Assembly: GCA_002747135.1 (NCBI GenBank)
Contig: PDTE01000026.1
Coordinates: forward strand, 1 to 45,412
Source: Desulfobulbus propionicus
Lineage (GTDB): Bacteria; Desulfobacterota; Desulfobulbia; Desulfobulbales; Desulfobulbaceae
DNA: 45,412 nt
Direction of reading: 5' to 3'
The notes below the pieces were generated by a model. That model saw only the letters and a program-made list of their open reading frames with translations, made no database searches and was not told the DNA's origin. Made by a program: the position numbers and the translations under genes. This document shows positions 1-8,387 of the stretch, piece after piece. Each line of letters begins with the position of its first letter. Within the stretch, counting starts at the first letter, position 1.

Positions 1-96
1 TGTACGAAGCGAATAATACTGAGGAGCCCTGTGCGAGAAAACCGCACGCAGGGATCTGTGAGGGGACGGTCGGGTAACTGGCCGTTCTACCTCGAT
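1..96 (+). ncRNA. 3' end of a group II intron (domains V and VI)
   Basis: The segment at 24-57 reads as a group II intron domain V: a lower stem starting with the AGC catalytic triad (25-27), a GAAA loop near 37-40 and a complementary 3' arm ending around 57. It is followed by a domain VI hairpin (about 61-90, arms ACGGTC.../...GGCCGT with an unpaired A in the right arm) and a CTCGAT end typical of intron 3' boundaries. The rest of the intron, including any reverse transcriptase, lies outside the window to the left. The 3' splice site is placed at about 96 by pattern only. Confidence 0.75.
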
Positions 97-131
97 GACG
101 AATAATAAACTATAAAAATGGAGGGTTAGTG

Positions 132-491
132 ATGAAAAAAGGGATATCTTATTTAGTTCTACTTGCATTTTTGACAATCAATAATTCGTTTGCACTAGCT
201 GAAATGATACAAGTAAACGGTCGTTATTTTGTAGAAAAATCTACTGTCGAAGGTTACTTTTATAGCACTGGAGATAAAGAAAACTTTGTTGTTTTAAATA
301 TTATATTTGGTAAAATAACTATCAATGGTCCGCGCTTTAGCCAAGAATTTATCTGCAAAGAAAAATGGGAATGGGATAAAATAAAAAAGGCTACTAATGG
401 CATTGTTGAACATATAAACAAGAGAGACAATGTAGACTTCGCGGAGATGCTAGGAGATTTAGGTTTCAAAAAATGCAGCATTAACGATTGA
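132..491 (+). CDS. small secreted protein of unknown function
   Basis: I do not recognise this 119-residue protein. It has a clear Sec signal peptide (Met-Lys-Lys, hydrophobic residues about 6-20, likely cleavage after the Ala-Leu-Ala region near residue 24), so the mature product of about 95 residues should be exported. Two cysteines remain in the mature part (in FICKEK and KKCSIND) and could form a disulfide. A GTG sits one codon upstream at 129, but the GGAGGG at 120-125 is best spaced for the ATG at 132. It lies directly downstream of the group II intron end and its A+T-rich codon use differs from most neighbours, so it could have arrived with mobile DNA. No function is inferred. Confidence 0.6.
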   Translation: MKKGISYLVLLAFLTINNSFALAEMIQVNGRYFVEKSTVEGYFYSTGDKENFVVLNIIFGKITINGPRFSQEFICKEKWEWDKIKKATNGIVEHINKRDNVDFAEMLGDLGFKKCSIND

Positions 492-509
492 ATTTTGCAT
501 TTGTCAGTA

Positions 510-579
510 TCATTTCGAAATGACAATCTCAAATTGACTACCAGTGCCAACCCAATTTTGACCACCCTGATTTCAGGGT
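510..579. other. two small hairpins between the secreted protein and sat/cysC
   Basis: The palindrome TCATTTCGAAATGA (510-523), flanked by TTGTCA/TGACAA-like bases, and the perfect stem ACCCTGA-TT-TCAGGGT (564-579) lie between convergent genes. Neither is followed by a clear T tract on either strand, so a terminator role is possible but unproven. Confidence 0.35.
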
Positions 580-644
580 AAAAGGGTTGTTTGCAGTGCC
601 CCTCCGGTACCGGCCAGTACGCGTTTAACGGATGAACCGTTTCT

Positions 645-2351
645 CTACAGGAGATACCCCTGCTCTTCCAGATACAATAATATTTCCTGGACTGCCTCTG
701 CCGGCGTCATGGTACTGGTATCGATTGTCAGTTCAGGGTTACGTGGTTCAATGTAAGGGTCGGAAATACCGGTAACCCCCCTGATCACCCCTTTTCTGGC
801 CTTTGCATACAGGCCTTTGCGGTCTCGCTGCTCACATACCGAAAGTGGTGTGGAGATATGGATTTCAATGTATCCACCATACCGGCTGATCAATTCCCGG
901 TTAGCCAGTCTTGATTCCTCATAAGGGGCAATCGGTGCACAGATAGCGATGCCTCCGTTTTTTGTAATCTCACTGGCAACAAACCCTATCCTGGTAATAT
1001 TCAGATTACGATGCTCTTTTGAAAAATTCAGTTCTGATGACAAATTCTTTCGCACAATATCGCCATCAAGAAGTGTAACCGGTCGATCTCCCATCTCCAT
1101 AAAGCGTACCATCAACACCTTGGCAATGGTTGATTTACCTGAGCCTGACAAGCCTGTGAGAAAAATAGTGAAGCCTTGTCTTGAGCGGGGTGGAAAGGCT
1201 TTTCGCAACTCGTTCACTACGTTGGGATATGAGTACCATTCCGGTATATCCAGCCCCCATTCCAACCTTTTTTTGAGTTCGGCGGAGGTAATATTTTTTA
1301 CTTTCTTTTCATGGGAGAGATCATCTAGAAATACATATTGTGCCTTATCTTCCAGGTATCCCATTGCCTTTTCCGGAACCATCTCAATCTGAATTTCAGG
1401 GGCCATTTCTGCGACCAGGTCTTGGGCAGCATGTCTTGGATAAAACAACTCGCTGTCCGTCCCTGCGAAAGGATCAGCGTGATCATCTGCAACCATAAAA
1501 TGGCTGCAACCAAAATTTTTTCTGATGATAGCATGCCACAGGGCTTCACGTGGGCCGGCCTGGCGCTCAGCCATGGGAGTGATCCCGAAAAGAATCATGT
1601 TGGCGGGAAAATGCTGTACAATTTCCCGGTAACAATGTACCTGGGTATAGTGTTCACGATTGCCGGGGTGATCCAGACCGACCACGGGATGCAGTAATAT
1701 TCCTGCGCCAATCTCGCGTGCAGCATTAAGCACCATCTCTCTGTGGGCGCAGTGCAGGTATTCCCTGGTATGAAATCCAAGTACCCGGCGCCAGCCATAC
1801 TGGGTAAAGCGGCGGTGAGTTTCGGATGGTGTCAATCTCAGGCGGTGAAAATCATAATGAATGGGCAGGGAAAGTCCTTCAATGGTGCCGCTGACATGCC
1901 ACCTGCCTTGCTGCTGCAGCACCTTTTTTGCTCCAGGATGCTTTTGCGAATCAACAGTTCCGTAAATGAGCTGCGCCTCTTTCTCCTTGTCTGGCTGCCA
2001 GATTTCCTTGATATGCAATATTGCCAGCAAAAATCCTTCCTGATCGTTAAGAGCGAGACGTTGTCCACACGTCAACCTTTCAGCGCATTCTTCTGTTATA
2101 TCAAGATACAAGGGGATGGGCCAGACCGTACCGTCAGCAAGACGCATTGATTCAAGGACGGTTTCGTAATCTGCTTTTCCTAAATATCCATTCAAGGGAT
2201 AAAGCCCTCTGTTAAGCAATAACTCAAGGTCATGGAGTTGCAGGGGGTTAAGGTCAATTGAAACAAGCTCAACCGCCTCTTTGCGCAATTGTTCTGCCCG
2301 CCTGAAATGAACAATCAGGCTTTCTGTAAAATCGTTAGAAATCATTGGCAT
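645..2351 (-). CDS. bifunctional ATP sulfurylase-like / APS kinase fusion (SatC-CysC type)
   Basis: The protein has 568 residues. The first ~380 residues have the ATP sulfurylase fold (LNRGLYPLNGYLG-type N-domain and AGPREALWHAIIRKNFG). The last ~180 are a complete APS kinase with P-loop GLSGSGKST, LDGDIVR, the CEQRDRKGLYAKAR segment and a GISDPYIEP lid; this part should phosphorylate adenylylsulfate to PAPS. The sulfurylase active-site motifs are unusual: the usual QTRN is HTRE (the HxxH-type HCAH follows), and the usual GRDHAG is ADDHAD. This half may be altered in activity, regulatory or inactive. A strong AGGAGGGGGG tract precedes the start; the ATG two codons in (2345) is equally possible. 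In a sulfate reducer this would be assimilatory or sulfonation-related rather than the main dissimilatory enzyme, which is an inference. It is a stand-alone gene. Confidence 0.85.
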   Translation of the reverse strand: MPMISNDFTESLIVHFRRAEQLRKEAVELVSIDLNPLQLHDLELLLNRGLYPLNGYLGKADYETVLESMRLADGTVWPIPLYLDITEECAERLTCGQRLALNDQEGFLLAILHIKEIWQPDKEKEAQLIYGTVDSQKHPGAKKVLQQQGRWHVSGTIEGLSLPIHYDFHRLRLTPSETHRRFTQYGWRRVLGFHTREYLHCAHREMVLNAAREIGAGILLHPVVGLDHPGNREHYTQVHCYREIVQHFPANMILFGITPMAERQAGPREALWHAIIRKNFGCSHFMVADDHADPFAGTDSELFYPRHAAQDLVAEMAPEIQIEMVPEKAMGYLEDKAQYVFLDDLSHEKKVKNITSAELKKRLEWGLDIPEWYSYPNVVNELRKAFPPRSRQGFTIFLTGLSGSGKSTIAKVLMVRFMEMGDRPVTLLDGDIVRKNLSSELNFSKEHRNLNITRIGFVASEITKNGGIAICAPIAPYEESRLANRELISRYGGYIEIHISTPLSVCEQRDRKGLYAKARKGVIRGVTGISDPYIEPRNPELTIDTSTMTPAEAVQEILLYLEEQGYLL

Positions 2352-2457
2352 CCCCCCTCCTAGGCTAACCTTGCTCCATCTTTGTAGTATACAATTTGAT
2401 CTTGTTGTCTTGCTCTGGACGAGTATTTTTCCTTATATGTACCGTATTCCCATTGTT

Positions 2458-2478
2458 GCATTGTGCATTGTGCATTGT
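2458..2478. repeat. short tandem repeat, three copies of GCATTGT
   Basis: Three perfect copies of a 7-base unit lie upstream of the Sat/CysC gene, within a stretch (2352-2621) that otherwise shows no gene. A length-variable tract upstream of a gene could be slippage-prone, but only three units are present. Confidence 0.6.
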
Positions 2479-2621
2479 TAGCATGGTACATTTTGGTCCT
2501 TTCACCTGCTTTCTCAAGCCAGGCCAGGTTGGACAAATTCCTTTCTTTCAATTGAGCACGAATTGGATGAACCACGTGATACGCAAGCAAAACAATAACA
2601 ATATGACAGCTTATTTTTTCG

Positions 2622-3200
2622 CTATTTTAGTAGTCTCGGAGGTGTCTCCAGGTTGAATTTCAGGCTGCAGCATTGTTCAGGTCGTTCTTTGTCATGTTGA
2701 CGACGACATCCAGCCATGTCAATGAGCAACGCAGCGATCATGGTAAACGTCACCCGCCCCATCAGGACATGCTGACTGCGAACCCTCGCATCCTCTCAAA
2801 CCTTCCCGTTTTTTCATAAGATTGAAAGCACCTTCGCAGTTTTACCGTATATCTACAGCCTGTTTCGCCTCTTCACAATCAATGGGCATCCTCTGGAGAT
2901 GACCAGTAGTAAAAGCAATGATACGGTACCCCGGACACTGGAGTGCCCGTGGACATTGACCTGGTTTTGCGCCGCCTTTGTACTCATGCCCTTCATCTGT
3001 CAGACCCCGGCGTATCATGGGGATTTCACAAAAATCATCACAGGTGACTGAAAGCGTATCAGGGGATAGAGTAACTGGAAGAGACGTACCAGAAGATACC
3101 GGGGTGATGAGATGAGCCCTGGGCACGGTTTTTCTTGGGCACTACAAGATAACTATCGTCTGTAATATGTTCGGAAATGGTTTGGAGCTGTGTTGAAAAA
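2622..3200 (-). pseudogene. decayed DDE-type transposase
   Basis: Reading leftwards, fragments of one transposase are spread over frames. A start-less piece (about 3190-3130, ...SYLVVPKKNRAQ) shifts frame into a 94-codon stretch (3126-2842) containing a cysteine pair region CPRALQCPGY. It then meets an in-frame TAA at 2842-2844, continues in the same frame as NCEGAFNLMKKREGLR, and shifts again near 2780 to VRSQHVLMGRVTF...LLIDMAG, ending at a TAG at 2622-2624. The FNLMKKREGL...RSQHVLMGR-type C-terminus is characteristic of DDE transposases. I cannot name the IS family. With one stop and at least two frameshifts the element is dead. It explains most of the otherwise gene-free interval 2352-3328. 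Confidence 0.7.
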
Positions 3201-3225
3201 TGAGCGACCGAGTCAATAGTGCCAC

Positions 3226-3271
3226 AACCGTACCCTTCCCGCTATCTGTCAACGCGGGGAAGTGTACGGTT
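3226..3271. other. long inverted repeat (hairpin) downstream of the sigma-like operon
   Basis: The left arm starts AACCGTAC at 3226 and the right arm ends GTACGGTT at 3271; the inner parts CTTCCC and GGGGAAG also pair. The stem is about 17 bp with one bulge and a mismatch and a loop of about 11 bases. No T tract follows on the - strand, so it is a doubtful intrinsic terminator for the leftward operon; it may be a remnant mobile-element end. Confidence 0.45.
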
Positions 3272-3328
3272 AGCCGATCTTTATTTTGTTCCGAATGCTC
3301 AGGTTCGAAAGTCATCTTGCATAACTAT

Positions 3329-3877
3329 CTAAACTGGCTCAAGAAAAAGAGTGAACCTCCGCATTCTTTTAAGAAGGTCTGTTTCATCGTCCTGCCAGGC
3401 ACCCGTCAACTCACCGTTACTGTCAGGACGTCCGCGCAGCCACTCAAGTCCGCCGGAATCGACAAGACGCAGCTTGGTCATGGGATTGATTGTTCTCAGA
3501 TAGCTGCTTCCCAGCTGGATTAAAATAACCCATGGTATACCGAGCTCTGTTTTATTAAACAAGGTAACATTAAAATCTGCTCCCTTTATGACTACCTTAT
3601 CATCTACGGTGGCCGCTGCTAAAGGTAGTATTTCACTGTTCACTCCATGCAGCTGCAAACGCTCATTCAGCTCCTTGTTAATTTTATCACGCATTCTGGC
3701 ATAATCATCACGAGCCACAGGGGAGAGAAGAAGTACCTTTTTTTCCTCTTCAGCGAGGGAGGGTCCGGTGGTTAACACCTCTCTTAAACGCTCCTGGGTA
3801 ATCATTTTATGTTTACCGCTTTCCAGCTGGCTGTCTAAAACAGCCGAGAGCAATTTAGTCAGGTTGTCCTTTTTCAT
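3329..3877 (-). CDS. hypothetical protein, partner of the sigma-like gene
   Basis: The protein has about 182 residues and I do not recognise it. The longest frame begins at 3892 inside the end of the upstream gene, but ATG at 3877 (MKKDNLTKLL) has a GGGGGTG tract at suitable distance and is preferred. The N-terminal third is helical and charged (TQERLREVLTTG; SLAEEEKKVLLLSPVARDD), while the centre is richer in beta-type sequence ending in RLVDSGGLEWLRG. There is no signal peptide or membrane segment, so it should be cytoplasmic. It overlaps the preceding gene, so the two are almost certainly translated together. Partnership with a putative sigma-like DNA-binding protein raises the possibility of an anti-sigma or co-regulator, but no motif supports this directly. 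Confidence 0.6.
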   Translation of the reverse strand: MKKDNLTKLLSAVLDSQLESGKHKMITQERLREVLTTGPSLAEEEKKVLLLSPVARDDYARMRDKINKELNERLQLHGVNSEILPLAAATVDDKVVIKGADFNVTLFNKTELGIPWVILIQLGSSYLRTINPMTKLRLVDSGGLEWLRGRPDSNGELTGAWQDDETDLLKRMRRFTLFLEPV

Positions 3878-3882
3878 TACTA

Positions 3883-4785
3883 TCACCCCCATTGCCTTCC
3901 TTCCACTTTCAGTTCAAGGCTTCGGCGTAATTTGTCTATGACAGCATTTCTTTTTTTATGTAACTGACTCATAGTAATGTTGTGTTGTGCAAGATAATCG
4001 TCGACTGTTCGATAAACGAGTCTCGACAACCCTACATTAAAAAACAAATCAATAAGCTGACACTCATCCTCATTGAGTTCCTCAAGGCAGTGAACCAGCT
4101 CTTTCATACCGGTGTTTGCAAAAATACTCTGGGTCTCCTGGAGAGATAACCTGTTTTCGGCTGTTTTAAACTCATCAATAAACTGGATGCAGTCATCACT
4201 GAAGCGATAAAAATATTCCATAACCTTGTTTGCCCGACGCGGCAGATTTTTATCGTGACCGTAATGTGACTTCACGTGCCCTGCCAGCTCTTCAAAATGG
4301 TCTTCACGACACCTGTTCGTGATATTTTTATCCTTACACAGCTGCCGGCTTATCTTGTCCAGCCGTTCCCAGGTTTTTACCTTATTACTTGAAACGCCCA
4401 GGTCATCAGCTACTATCTGCCTTCGGCTCAGCTCAAAAAACTGCTTGAGTATTCGGGCAAATGCCTGGACAGGTATAGTTGCTTTGCCGCTTTTTTCTGT
4501 TTGCCCGCTCAAGGTCTTCTTGTCTTTTTTCAGCTCGAGTTCAAGTTTTGAAACGTCGCTCATGAGCGGAAGACAATTTTCCCATAGCCCCAGCTTATCT
4601 TCCATTGTCCGCTGAAAAATGTCTTCTCTCACAACGTCAATGAACCGGGTGAATTCCTCTCTGCTGTAATGACCTGATTTTTTCAGGGCAGAGAGCAGGT
4701 TTTCGCAATGCACCAGGCATAATTTCACTAACTGGGTCCGGAGAATCTTCCAGTCTTTCCCATACCAATCTCTTGTCGCTGCCAT
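3883..4785 (-). CDS. putative sigma-region-4-like DNA-binding protein
   Basis: This 300-residue cytoplasmic protein of no named family has two helix-turn-helix-like stretches. One is around residues 125-145 (ADDLGVSSNKVKTWERL). The other is at the C-terminus (about 215-292): LNEDECQLIDLFFNVGLSRL...TVDDYLAQHNITMSQLHKKRNAVIDKLRRSL, which has the layout of sigma-70 region 4 (acidic helix, then a turn helix and a basic recognition helix). No region 2 is apparent. The ATG at 4785 has an immediate upstream stop and no good Shine-Dalgarno sequence; TATAGAAT lies directly before it, so a leaderless start is conceivable. It is followed by an overlapping gene of unknown function. A role in transcription control is inferred from the C-terminal pattern only. 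Confidence 0.55.
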   Translation of the reverse strand: MAATRDWYGKDWKILRTQLVKLCLVHCENLLSALKKSGHYSREEFTRFIDVVREDIFQRTMEDKLGLWENCLPLMSDVSKLELELKKDKKTLSGQTEKSGKATIPVQAFARILKQFFELSRRQIVADDLGVSSNKVKTWERLDKISRQLCKDKNITNRCREDHFEELAGHVKSHYGHDKNLPRRANKVMEYFYRFSDDCIQFIDEFKTAENRLSLQETQSIFANTGMKELVHCLEELNEDECQLIDLFFNVGLSRLVYRTVDDYLAQHNITMSQLHKKRNAVIDKLRRSLELKVEGRQWG

Positions 4786-5098
4786 ATTCTATATTAGGTT
4801 GTTTTTTAGGAGCTGGAACAAAATACGTCGCTGGAATTTTCGCCTGATTCAGGGTGTATTCAGTCAATTCGAGTAAGCGAAACCGCAAGCGTAGTTGTGC
4901 TGCCTTGAGGATTGTGTGCCTGAATATCGACTAAAAATGGTCTGAAGCAGGGATGCAAAAACGATGAGTTATTCATTTCCAGCTCTTAAGGAATTACAGG
5001 AGATAGCAGATCAGACGTGGACTCGGACAAACCCTTTTATTTGTTTACTTGGTGGGAAAACGACAGGAACAAGTAAAAAAAAGATATAATAAGTTTTT
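4786..5098. other. intergenic, no gene seen
   Basis: This stretch holds only short shadow frames. A TATAAT hexamer occurs near 5085 in an A-rich tract before the family A repeat, but no well placed -35 element goes with it. Confidence 0.4.
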
Positions 5099-5259
5099 GT
5101 AACGACTCACAGGGTATGTATCACCCTGGTTTCACTTGCTTTTAAGCCTGCAGCTGCTTTCAGGCTGCCCGGATTTGGGCAAACACGATTGGCAGCTATA
5201 GCCCCTCTATGCGGCCTGCGGTGATCGCCCGAAAATGGGTGAGCTGAGAGCAGTTACAA
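5099..5259 (+). repeat. family A intergenic repeat, copy 1
   Basis: The copy runs from GTAACGACTCACAGGG to GAGAGCAGTTAC, with the family core GGCAGCTATAGCCCC in the middle. Segments GCTTTCAGGCTGCCC and GTGAGCTGAGAGC form the outer arms of an imperfect palindrome. Its start-codon end faces the sigma-like operon on the - strand, but the frame there is closed after about 20 codons. The following stretch 5260-5654 shows no gene. Confidence 0.85.
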
Positions 5260-5654
5260 GTTTTTTGACCTGTCGGCCCCGTTCATTCCCGAGATACAAA
5301 AAATCTGCCTTTTCCTGGCGACTCAAAGGAAAAAGTAACATTTCAACTGACTGAATCGCCTGAAAAAACATCTTACCCCAAGGCAGGCGAAGACACAACC
5401 CTTTGATATGTGTACCTGCTTTCAGGTACGATATAATGTAAAAGAGATGTTGCTTGAAAGCCTTGGGCTATTGTCTTCAGAATGCCTTCTTTTCCCTTCC
5501 CACAATGTTTCTTTCCAGCTTTTTTCATCCCGGCTCACAGTTCAACCCTTTTTCCCCACCAAGTAGTTGGTTAACACCATTTTCTATAAAAAAATAAGGC
5601 TCAAAAAAAAAAACTGGAAAACAGGCACTGTTTTTAAGACAATCAAATCAAGGG

Positions 5655-5812
5655 GTGACTGCTCTTTGTTCACCCGTTTTATGGTGATCAGGATAGGCCG
5701 CATAGAGGGGCTATAGCTGCCAATCGTGCTTGCCCAAATATGGGTAACCTGAGAGCAGTTACAGGTTTGAGGCATGTAAAATCAAAGGGTTACACACCTA
5801 GTGAGTAGTTAC
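5655..5812 (-). repeat. family A intergenic repeat, copy 2
   Basis: This copy is the reverse orientation of copy 1, about 400 bases away, so the two form a large inverted pair. The core GGGGCTATAGCTGCC is at about 5707-5721. The right end reads AAAGGGTTACACACCTA followed by GTGAGTAGTTAC, the first codons of the open frame of the next gene (GTG at 5801). Confidence 0.85.
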
Positions 5813-6949
5813 GTAAAAAGTACCATGAAAAGAAAACTTCTGATCCATTTTATTATTTTTACGATAAGCATTTCGAGCCAGGCTTCAGCTGCAGTTGAAG
5901 CTGTCACAACCGGGATTGCTTCTCCACAAAGCAAAGAGGAGGAAAACAACATTGAAATTCTCAGACAGAGAGCCCTTCGCAATGCTATGGACCTTGCCGT
6001 CATCCAGGTTACCGGAGCAACCATAAGCGGAGAAAAGGGCAGCTCCTATCGAACAAAAGAGCATTTTTCCTCTGACAGCCAGGGCGATCAGGAAAGCAGT
6101 GATGTGCAAAGCCGCTATTCCACCGGTGCCGTTACCAGAACTGAAGGTCATGCAAAGCTTGTCGAACTTATCAAAGAATGGCAGGAGTCCGGGCAATATT
6201 ATATACATGCTCGTTTTGCTGTGGAGACAGAAAAAGAGGCTGTGGCAAAGCGCAATGCAGGCTATTTCTGGAAGAAAGCCGGAAGTCCCCGGATAGGTCT
6301 CAGCTTCTCTGAAATACACAACGGCGAGCTGACCAAAACTGAGGAGAACAGGACCGTCCGGTTCTTGCGGGATAGCCTGGTCCGCAATAAACTGGAGGTC
6401 TCAAGTGACCCTCGCCCTGCCTACCTGATTGAAATTAAACAGGTTTTAGACAGCCGTGAGCTGGAAGATTTTGGCACTACAACCATAACTTGCCGCTTGT
6501 CATACAGAATTATAGACCAGCAGGAAAAGACAACGGTTAAGGAATTTCGTACATCCAATGGCCCTGAAGCAGGATTCAACCAGGAAATGGCAGTGGAAAA
6601 ATGTATTGCCGCTATTGCTCCGGATCTTGCCAGGCACCTGGTACGAAATTTTGCTGAAATCATGAACGACAGGGCTCAAAATGGCATTGAGTATCAGCTT
6701 GTACTTGAAGGCGTTCCTGGAGACATGGTCACCCGGGTTGCAGAGATAACCAGAAACTTGTACCGCGTAACCTCCTTTACATCCCCCCAATATGTCAACG
6801 CGAAATATTCAGGCAAGGTTCATTTTAAAGGGTCTGGCGCTGAACTGGCACAGTCGCTGACAGAAACCTTTCGTCTTGAAGACTGGCAGGTTGCTGTTAC
6901 TGGCGTCAGTAATGGCCATGTACAATTGAAATGGATTGAAAAAAAATAA
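5801..6949 (+). CDS. exported FlgT/LPP20-like protein
   Basis: The frame starts inside repeat copy 2 (GTG-AGT-AGT-TAC) and continues to ATG at 5825, where a typical signal peptide begins (MKRKLLIHFIIFTISISSQASA). The repeat start would place eight extra residues in front of it, so 5825 may be the functional start. Mature residues of about 30-100 (a run of RQRALRNAMDLAVIQVTG type) resemble the alpha/beta LPP20/FlgT N-terminal fold, in which a conserved Arg/Ala helix is followed by a Val-rich strand. The C-terminal part has beta-rich repeats. It probably acts in the periplasm or at the outer membrane. It opens a five-gene + strand cluster; the next gene follows within about 20 bases. Family membership is a weak similarity call. 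Confidence 0.65.
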   Translation: MSSYVKSTMKRKLLIHFIIFTISISSQASAAVEAVTTGIASPQSKEEENNIEILRQRALRNAMDLAVIQVTGATISGEKGSSYRTKEHFSSDSQGDQESSDVQSRYSTGAVTRTEGHAKLVELIKEWQESGQYYIHARFAVETEKEAVAKRNAGYFWKKAGSPRIGLSFSEIHNGELTKTEENRTVRFLRDSLVRNKLEVSSDPRPAYLIEIKQVLDSRELEDFGTTTITCRLSYRIIDQQEKTTVKEFRTSNGPEAGFNQEMAVEKCIAAIAPDLARHLVRNFAEIMNDRAQNGIEYQLVLEGVPGDMVTRVAEITRNLYRVTSFTSPQYVNAKYSGKVHFKGSGAELAQSLTETFRLEDWQVAVTGVSNGHVQLKWIEKK

Positions 6950-6971
6950 CTCTCAGTTTAAGGAGACTGTA

Positions 6972-8345
6972 ATGAAAACACAACTGACAACAATACTGGT
7001 TTTTGCAGGGGTTCTGCTCGCATGGCCTCTTCATGCTGAAGACAATCCTGAACAGCTGGTCAGGGCACAGGAGCAGGCTGTGCAGCAGGAAGTAACAATC
7101 AAGGAGGAGCCTGGAGACCGCTGGAGAGCCTTTCTTGAAGAGAGGGGCTGGAACGGAGATATGGCTGCCGGCGGAGTCATTATTGTTCCGGAAAGAGAGC
7201 TGATTATCAGCTCGGCCACTGTATATACCAAGGTGCGATTAGGCCAGCCCGGATGGATAGAATCTCGTGTCTTCGCCTTTGAACAGGCAGAGATGGAGGC
7301 AAAGGCCAAAATTATCCGCTACATGTCTGAAACTGCCGAAACTAAGCGTACCATGTCCATGTTATCAAACGCCAGCTGGCAGGACGGAGATGTGGAGAGG
7401 GTACAGGAGCTTAATGATGTATCGGAAACCTTGAAGCGCATCGGCAAAAAAAGCCTTGACCTTGCCGAAGCGGAGCTCAACAGCGCCCTGCAGAAACTTG
7501 ATCCTGACTACGATCCCAACAAGTATGCAAACCAGAGCCCGAAAGATCTGCAGGTGACTGCCGAAACCATGTTCAACAGGCAGGTTAAGGCTGTGGCCAT
7601 GAAAACCTTGATTGGTGTTACTCCGCTTTATTCAACAGAAGGAAAAGATCAAGAAAATGAGTATGCAGTCCTGGTGGGTGTTGTCTGGTCACCGAAACTT
7701 AATCGTTTAGCCATGAGCCTGTTCAATGACGAATACAATATTCCCAAGGTAAGGGCGGGGAAAAAAGTAACGCAGCATGTTCCCCAGGATGAGCTGGCCC
7801 TGATTGCAACCTCAGGAACCCGTATCGTTGTCGACGAAAACGGCCAATACGCCGTGCTCGCTTACGGGCAGGCGCAGCCGCGTCGTACCAATCCAGGCAG
7901 AAAGCAGGCCGCTCTGCATGACGCGACCCAGATAGCAGCGAACAGGGCCAGGGCACAACTGCTGAATTTTATCCGTGAAGGTATGACCCTGCGCGGAGAT
8001 GAGATAGGCAAGGAACTCTCCAGGGAATTTTCTGATATGGATTTTGCCACAAACATCACCCGTGAATATCGCAAGATCATTAACAGTAAAAAGGTCAAGG
8101 TACAGCTCAGGGGCCTGCGAACTATAAAGGAATGGCATTATGAACACCCTGCCACAGGGCAGGTGGTCGCTGGCTCAGTTCTGGCCTGGTCACCAGCTTC
8201 GGCAGCGCTCAGCCGCAAGGCAGATCAGATGTTGAACAATAGTCAAAGGAAGAAGGAAACAGCCCGGCCTGTTGAAAAAAACAAGGCCGGACAGAGTGAC
8301 GAGGTTACCCTGCAGTCCATGGAAGTGGATACCGGCGCATATTAG
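6972..8345 (+). CDS. exported LPP20/FlgT-like protein
   Basis: The protein has 457 residues. The start at 6972 is chosen for its AAGGAG tract and because a signal peptide (MKTQLTTILVFAGVLLAWPLHA) begins there. The frame is open 12 codons further upstream, overlapping the previous gene, but has no ribosome site. There is a helical N-part (EQAEMEAKAKIIRYMSETAE), and a second repeat-like part around residues 270-370 (ARAQLLNFIREGMTLRGDEIG) that again has the AxxxAxxxL helix plus strand pattern of LPP20-type domains. The C-terminal 30 residues are charged and low complexity. It is probably a periplasmic partner of its neighbours. I cannot give a biochemical role. Confidence 0.6.
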   Translation: MKTQLTTILVFAGVLLAWPLHAEDNPEQLVRAQEQAVQQEVTIKEEPGDRWRAFLEERGWNGDMAAGGVIIVPERELIISSATVYTKVRLGQPGWIESRVFAFEQAEMEAKAKIIRYMSETAETKRTMSMLSNASWQDGDVERVQELNDVSETLKRIGKKSLDLAEAELNSALQKLDPDYDPNKYANQSPKDLQVTAETMFNRQVKAVAMKTLIGVTPLYSTEGKDQENEYAVLVGVVWSPKLNRLAMSLFNDEYNIPKVRAGKKVTQHVPQDELALIATSGTRIVVDENGQYAVLAYGQAQPRRTNPGRKQAALHDATQIAANRARAQLLNFIREGMTLRGDEIGKELSREFSDMDFATNITREYRKIINSKKVKVQLRGLRTIKEWHYEHPATGQVVAGSVLAWSPASAALSRKADQMLNNSQRKKETARPVEKNKAGQSDEVTLQSMEVDTGAY

Positions 8346-8387
8346 CAAGCAGGCTGCAACAAGCAATCAAGACAAAGGAGAAGCACA

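Noticed and set aside
3200..3523. 107-residue + strand frame
   Set aside because: It lies opposite the sigma-operon partner gene and a hairpin, with no ribosome site and no family resemblance.
5099..5812. Inverted pair of family A copies as a composite transposon
   Set aside because: Nothing between them codes for a transposase, and the family occurs singly elsewhere.
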